This document shows positions 60,684 to 64,000 of a DNA stretch of 64,000 bases, in pieces (position 1 is the first letter of the stretch; each line of letters begins with the position of its first letter). The translations under genes and the position numbers were made by a program. This DNA is from Rhizobium sp. CC-YZS058 (lineage in GTDB: Bacteria; Pseudomonadota; Alphaproteobacteria; Rhizobiales; Rhizobiaceae): positions 1,762,001 through 1,826,000 of the forward strand of contig NZ_JAYESJ010000001.1 in NCBI RefSeq assembly GCF_034720595.1, read 5' to 3'. The notes under the pieces were generated by a model. That model was not told the DNA's origin, did no database searches, and saw nothing but the letters and a program-made list of their open reading frames with translations.

Positions 60684-60814
60684 CTTGTCTCTCCTGCCTG
60701 TCTTGAGGGTGGGTTCGGCCTTGCGAACGCGGCTCGCTCTATCACGAGGTGGTGAAAGCGCCAACCGCGGGGCTTACAAGACGGGACAACCAGCGTCTCG
60801 GGGCCGGGTGGCGG

Positions 60815-60842
60815 TTGCAATCGCAAGGCCCGACCTTATAGT
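60815..60842 (+). promoter_or_regulatory. Candidate promoter of yajC-secDF
   Basis: TTGCAA (60815-60820), 16-bp spacer, TATAGT (60837-60842), 70 bp before yajC. The match is reasonable but short on independent support. Confidence 0.4.
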
Positions 60843-60912
60843 GCGGCGGTCCCGAAGGCGGGCGGCCAGAACGGCCCTTTTTGCCCGCAGACCCAGTTTC
60901 AAGGAGTGATCG

Positions 60913-61245
60913 ATGATCTTTACGGAAGCCTTCGCACAGACGGCGACCCCCACCGGCGCCGGCAGCGTGGATATCCTGATGTCCATCCTGCCCTTCCTGC
61001 TGATCTTCGTCGTCATGTACTTCCTGATCATCCGGCCGCAGCGCGCCGCCCTGAAGCGCCGTGAGGAACTGCTGCGCAACATTCGCCGCGGCGACCAGGT
61101 CATCGTCGCCGGCATTGTCGGCAAGGTCACCAAGGTGATCGACGACAACGAGCTGGAAGTGGAAGTGACCGACGGCGTGAAGATCCGCGTCGTGCGCTCG
61201 GGCGTGACGGAAGTGCGCGTCAAGGGCGAGCCGGTCAAGGAATAA
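60913..61245 (+). CDS. yajC: Preprotein translocase subunit YajC
   Basis: 110-residue accessory subunit of the SecDF-YajC complex. One transmembrane helix (about residues 21-38, SILPFLLIFVVMYFLII) is followed by the family motif RPQRAALKRREELLRNIRRG and a small beta domain (DQVIVAGIVGKVTKVIDDNE). An AAGGAG ribosome binding site precedes the ATG. It is followed by a terminator hairpin and then secDF. Confidence 0.95.
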   Translation: MIFTEAFAQTATPTGAGSVDILMSILPFLLIFVVMYFLIIRPQRAALKRREELLRNIRRGDQVIVAGIVGKVTKVIDDNELEVEVTDGVKIRVVRSGVTEVRVKGEPVKE

Positions 61246-61278
61246 GGCTTTCCGAAGCTTAGCCGCCGCGTTACATTC

Positions 61279-61314
61279 AAAGGCCCGCGCACACCCCGTG
61301 CCGCGGGCCTTTTC
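61279..61314 (+). terminator. Intrinsic terminator between yajC and secDF
   Basis: AAAGGCCCGCG (61279-61289) pairs perfectly with CGCGGGCCTTT (61302-61312), followed by TTCG. It implies that secDF is expressed by read-through or from its own promoter in the next 110 bp. Confidence 0.8.
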
Positions 61315-61427
61315 GCATCTGCTCTTTCCTGTCCGATCTGTGCTAAGGGGTCGGACGCAAACGATTTCTCACTGATTCTGCGCGGCTGCCGCGCCAGGGA
61401 TCGGCCAAGGACACCGCCAGGAGCGTC

Positions 61428-63953
61428 ATGCCGCAGACCTCACGCTTCGGAACCGTCTTCATCTGGCTGATCGTCGTGGCCAGCATCCTGGCCGCCTTGC
61501 CCAACCTCCTGCCGCGTAGCGTCCTCGACCGGGTTCCGGACTGGCTGCCGCATCGCCAGGTGTCGCTCGGGCTCGACCTATCTGGCGGGTCGCGCATCGT
61601 GCTCGCCATCGACCGCGCGGAGATCACGCGCCAACGCCTGCAGGCCGCCGTCGATGCGGTCGCCGCACGGCTGCGCAGCGCGAATATCGCCTTTGCCAAT
61701 CTGAGCGGAAGCGGCGATCGGCTGACCCTGACGCTGCGCGATCCAAGCCAGCGAGAGGCCGCCGGCCAAGCGCTTGCACCGCTGGCCGGCGCTGCGGACC
61801 GCGGCGGCGACGGGGCCGGCCGTGAGCTCGTTCTGGCTGACGGGGAGGGCGGCACCCTGACTGTCACGCTGACGCGGGACGGGATCGATAGCCGGCTTGC
61901 GGAGGCCGCCGCGGCCAGCATCGAGGTGCTTGACCGCCGTCTGACCGAGCTCGGCGTGGCCAATCCGCGCATTTCCCGGCAGGGCGGCAACCGGATCGTC
62001 GTGCAGGTGCCGGGGCTCTACGATCCCGAACAGCTGAAAACCGTGCTCGGCCAGGCCGGCGATGTCTCCTACCGCATCATCGACACCTCGATCCCCTCCA
62101 GCCAACTGATCGGGGCGCAGCCTCCAGCGGGCTCGGAGGTGCTCTATTCGGCCGAGGATCCGCCGGTGGCCGTTCTCGTTCGCCGCGTACCGATCGTGTC
62201 CAGCCATGATGTGGTGAATGCCGAAGCCGTAGACGACGAATTGAGCGGCACGCCCGCCGTCGACCTGACTTTCACGCCTGATGCGGCGCGGCGTTTTGCC
62301 GAAGCGACCCGCAGCGCGGTCGGAAGCCAGCTCGCGCTCGTTCTCGACAATGCCGTGATCGGCCTGCAGCCGGTAACGGCGCCGGTGACCGACGGGCGCA
62401 TGCGGCTGATGGCCGAGATGACGCCGGAAGGGGCGCAGGATCTGGCTCTGGTGCTCCGGGCCGGGGCGCTGCCTGCACAATTGACCGTGGCGGAGGAGCG
62501 GACCTCGGGCGTCGGCCGTGGACAGGATGCGATCCGCGCCATGGTGATTGCCGGCGGGGTCAGCACCATCGTCATCGTTGCCTTCATGATCGCCTTCTAC
62601 GGAAGCTTCGGCACGATCGCGAGCATCGCGGTCGTGGTCAATGTCATCATGATGATCGCCGTTTTGAGCCTTAGCGGGCTTCCCCTGACATTGCCCGGCA
62701 TTGCCGGCATCGTGTTGACGATCGGAATGGCGGTCGACAGCAACGTGCTGGTCTACGAGCGCGTGCGCGAGGAGGGCCAGGCCGGCCGCACGGTCTATGA
62801 TGCGGTGCGCAGCGGCTTCTCGCGCGCCTTCGGCGCCATCGTCGATGCCAATATCACGACGCTGATTGCCGCAATCATTCTCCTTTATCTCGGCTCCGGC
62901 GCGATCCGCGGCTTTGCGGTCACGCTCGCCATCGGCATCGTGACCACGCTTTTCACCTCGTTCACGCTGACGCGCGTGATGCTGGATGCCTGGCTGCGCA
63001 AGCGGGCCCGCAGCCGGCTGCCGCGCAGCATCCGCACCGGCCTGTTCGACACGCTCGGCATCCGCTTCATGGCGGTGCGCAACATCGTCTTCGCGGTGAC
63101 GGCCGTGCTGTCGCTCGGATCCATGCTCGCCTTCGGCATGATCGGCATGAACCTCGGCATCGATTTCTCCGGCGGCTCCGTGCTGGAGCTGCGCGCGCGC
63201 GAGGGCAATGCCGACCTCGCCGATATCCGCAGCCGGCTTGGCGAGTTGAACCTCGGCACCGTTTCCGCCGATCGCGGACAGACGGCGCGGGATGCGGTGG
63301 TGCGGGTTCAGTCGCGCCAGGGCGGGGAGAATGCCGAGCAGACGGCCGTGCTGCTCATACGCGGCGAACTGGAGGATGACTATGAGTTCCGGCGCGTCGA
63401 AGTGGTCGGACCGACGATCTCGGCCGCGCTGGCCCGCGCCGCCACGCTCGGCATCGCCGTCTCGCTTCTGTCGATCCTCGTCTATCTCTGGGTCAGGTTC
63501 GAATGGCAATTCGCTGCCGGAGCGATCATCGCGACGCTTCACGACGTGCTGATCGTCATCGGTCTCTTCGTGCTGACGGGGCTGGAGTTCAATCTGGCGA
63601 GCGTTGCCGCACTGCTCACCGTCGTCGGCTATTCGCTGAACGATACGGTGATCATCTATGACCGCATCCGGGAAAATTTGAAGAAGTTCCCGCGGATGCC
63701 GCTGCCGATCCTGCTCGACACGTCGATCAATCAGACCCTGTCCCGCACGATTCTGACCGGCGCCACGACCATTCTTTCTCTCGCAGCGCTCGCGGCTTTC
63801 GGCAGTGACGTGATCCGTCCCTTCGCGACCGTTTTGATGTTCGGTATTGCCGTGGCGACCTTCTCCTCCATCTACGTTGCCGGACCGATCCTCATTCTCT
63901 TCCGGCTGCGCCGTCCCGACCGGGTTGCCGTTCCCCTCAAGGATACAGCCTGA
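61428..63953 (+). CDS. secDF: Fused protein translocase subunit SecD/SecF
   Basis: 841-residue single protein joining SecD and SecF, which use the proton gradient to pull exported chains through SecYEG. The SecD half has the D1 motif GLDLSGGSRIVLAIDRA (about residues 48-64), a large periplasmic P1 domain and the membrane motif GMAVDSNVLVYERVREE. The SecF half starts near 530, with GIDFSGGSVLELR (about 578-590) and a matching SLNDTVIIYDRIRENLKKF. The fused form is usual in rhizobia. The stop overlaps the next ATG (ATGA). Confidence 0.96.
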   Translation: MPQTSRFGTVFIWLIVVASILAALPNLLPRSVLDRVPDWLPHRQVSLGLDLSGGSRIVLAIDRAEITRQRLQAAVDAVAARLRSANIAFANLSGSGDRLTLTLRDPSQREAAGQALAPLAGAADRGGDGAGRELVLADGEGGTLTVTLTRDGIDSRLAEAAAASIEVLDRRLTELGVANPRISRQGGNRIVVQVPGLYDPEQLKTVLGQAGDVSYRIIDTSIPSSQLIGAQPPAGSEVLYSAEDPPVAVLVRRVPIVSSHDVVNAEAVDDELSGTPAVDLTFTPDAARRFAEATRSAVGSQLALVLDNAVIGLQPVTAPVTDGRMRLMAEMTPEGAQDLALVLRAGALPAQLTVAEERTSGVGRGQDAIRAMVIAGGVSTIVIVAFMIAFYGSFGTIASIAVVVNVIMMIAVLSLSGLPLTLPGIAGIVLTIGMAVDSNVLVYERVREEGQAGRTVYDAVRSGFSRAFGAIVDANITTLIAAIILLYLGSGAIRGFAVTLAIGIVTTLFTSFTLTRVMLDAWLRKRARSRLPRSIRTGLFDTLGIRFMAVRNIVFAVTAVLSLGSMLAFGMIGMNLGIDFSGGSVLELRAREGNADLADIRSRLGELNLGTVSADRGQTARDAVVRVQSRQGGENAEQTAVLLIRGELEDDYEFRRVEVVGPTISAALARAATLGIAVSLLSILVYLWVRFEWQFAAGAIIATLHDVLIVIGLFVLTGLEFNLASVAALLTVVGYSLNDTVIIYDRIRENLKKFPRMPLPILLDTSINQTLSRTILTGATTILSLAALAAFGSDVIRPFATVLMFGIAVATFSSIYVAGPILILFRLRRPDRVAVPLKDTA

Positions 63954-64000
63954 TGCGCCGACCGATCGAAGTTCGCAACGCCCACTTTCCCGGTCGGGCA
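63953..64000 (+). CDS. Mth938-like domain protein, N-terminal 16 codons only
   Basis: The ATG at 63953 overlaps the secDF stop, and the frame reads MRRPIEVRNAHFPGRA before the window ends. The I-x-x-R-x-AHFPGRA pattern and position right after secDF match rhizobial Mth938/DUF498-type proteins (NDUFAF3-like). Only 16 residues are visible, so the call rests largely on context. Confidence 0.6.
   Translation, partial: MRRPIEVRNAHFPGRA

Noticed and set aside
61428..63953. SecD-SecF fusion as a novelty
   Set aside because: The fused SecDF is the normal form in rhizobia and some other bacteria, so it is noted only as a feature.

Overview
This 64 kb window is high-GC chromosomal DNA from an alphaproteobacterium of the order Hyphomicrobiales, most likely family Rhizobiaceae. 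Three things support this: the gene order (rpsB-tsf-pyrH-frr-uppS-cdsA-rseP-bamA-lpxD-fabZ-lpxA-lpxI-lpxB; recG | sdhE-mfd; nagZ-scpA-scpB-tatABC-serS-surE-pcm; yajC-secDF), the presence of ExoR, and an intergenic palindromic repeat of the type scattered through rhizobial genomes. I cannot name the species. The region is almost entirely core, housekeeping chromosome. I see no prophage, insertion sequence, CRISPR array, defence island, rRNA or tRNA.

Layout. (1) 1-1.7 kb, minus strand: RidA, a glycerophosphodiester phosphodiesterase and a truncated GNAT/DUF482 protein, divergent from the periplasmic envelope protein EipB. (2) 2.9-16.4 kb, plus strand: a translation and envelope superoperon. It runs from ribosomal protein S2, EF-Ts, UMP kinase and ribosome recycling factor, through undecaprenyl-PP synthase, CDP-diacylglycerol synthase, RseP and BamA, to the early lipid A enzymes LpxD, FabZ, LpxA, LpxI and LpxB. 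(3) 16.5-24.1 kb, minus strand: a 48-residue membrane peptide, then (read in transcription order) a GT-C-like membrane protein, a PpiD-type periplasmic foldase, trpD, trpC, moaC and moeA, the last four joined by ATGA overlaps. (4) 24.4-28.5 kb, plus strand: glmU, glmS and a DUF502 membrane protein, i.e. UDP-GlcNAc supply for cell wall and lipid A, followed by a rhizobial-type repeat. (5) 28.7-35 kb: recG (minus) divergent from sdhE-mfd (plus), with an unusual cluster of inverted repeats between them. (6) 35-46.9 kb: valS, a FadL-like porin, exoR, xthA (minus), cardiolipin synthase, erpA (minus), dgt and argS. (7) 47-57 kb, plus strand: a large SPOR-domain membrane protein, nagZ, scpA-scpB, tatA-tatB-tatC, serS, surE and pcm. 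(8) 57.4-64 kb: an unrecognised 219-residue protein, a LysM/LytM lipoprotein whose LytM site is degenerate, a DUF815 ATPase (minus), yajC and a fused secDF, then the first codons of an Mth938-like protein.

Functional theme. Much of the window builds and polices the cell envelope: lipid A, peptidoglycan precursor supply, cardiolipin, outer membrane assembly (BamA), Sec and Tat export, SPOR/LytM division factors, and ExoR, the periplasmic brake on exopolysaccharide regulation. It is interleaved with translation (S2, EF-Ts, RRF, ValRS, ArgRS, SerRS) and DNA repair (RecG, Mfd, XthA).

I found no convincing new multi-gene system. The observations most worth checking are non-coding: four copies of a short inverted motif at recG-sdhE, a perfect palindrome upstream of exoR, and a helically phased direct repeat upstream of the LytM gene. 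Three poorly characterised proteins also deserve attention: the 219-residue protein, the 48-residue membrane peptide and the GT-C-like protein.
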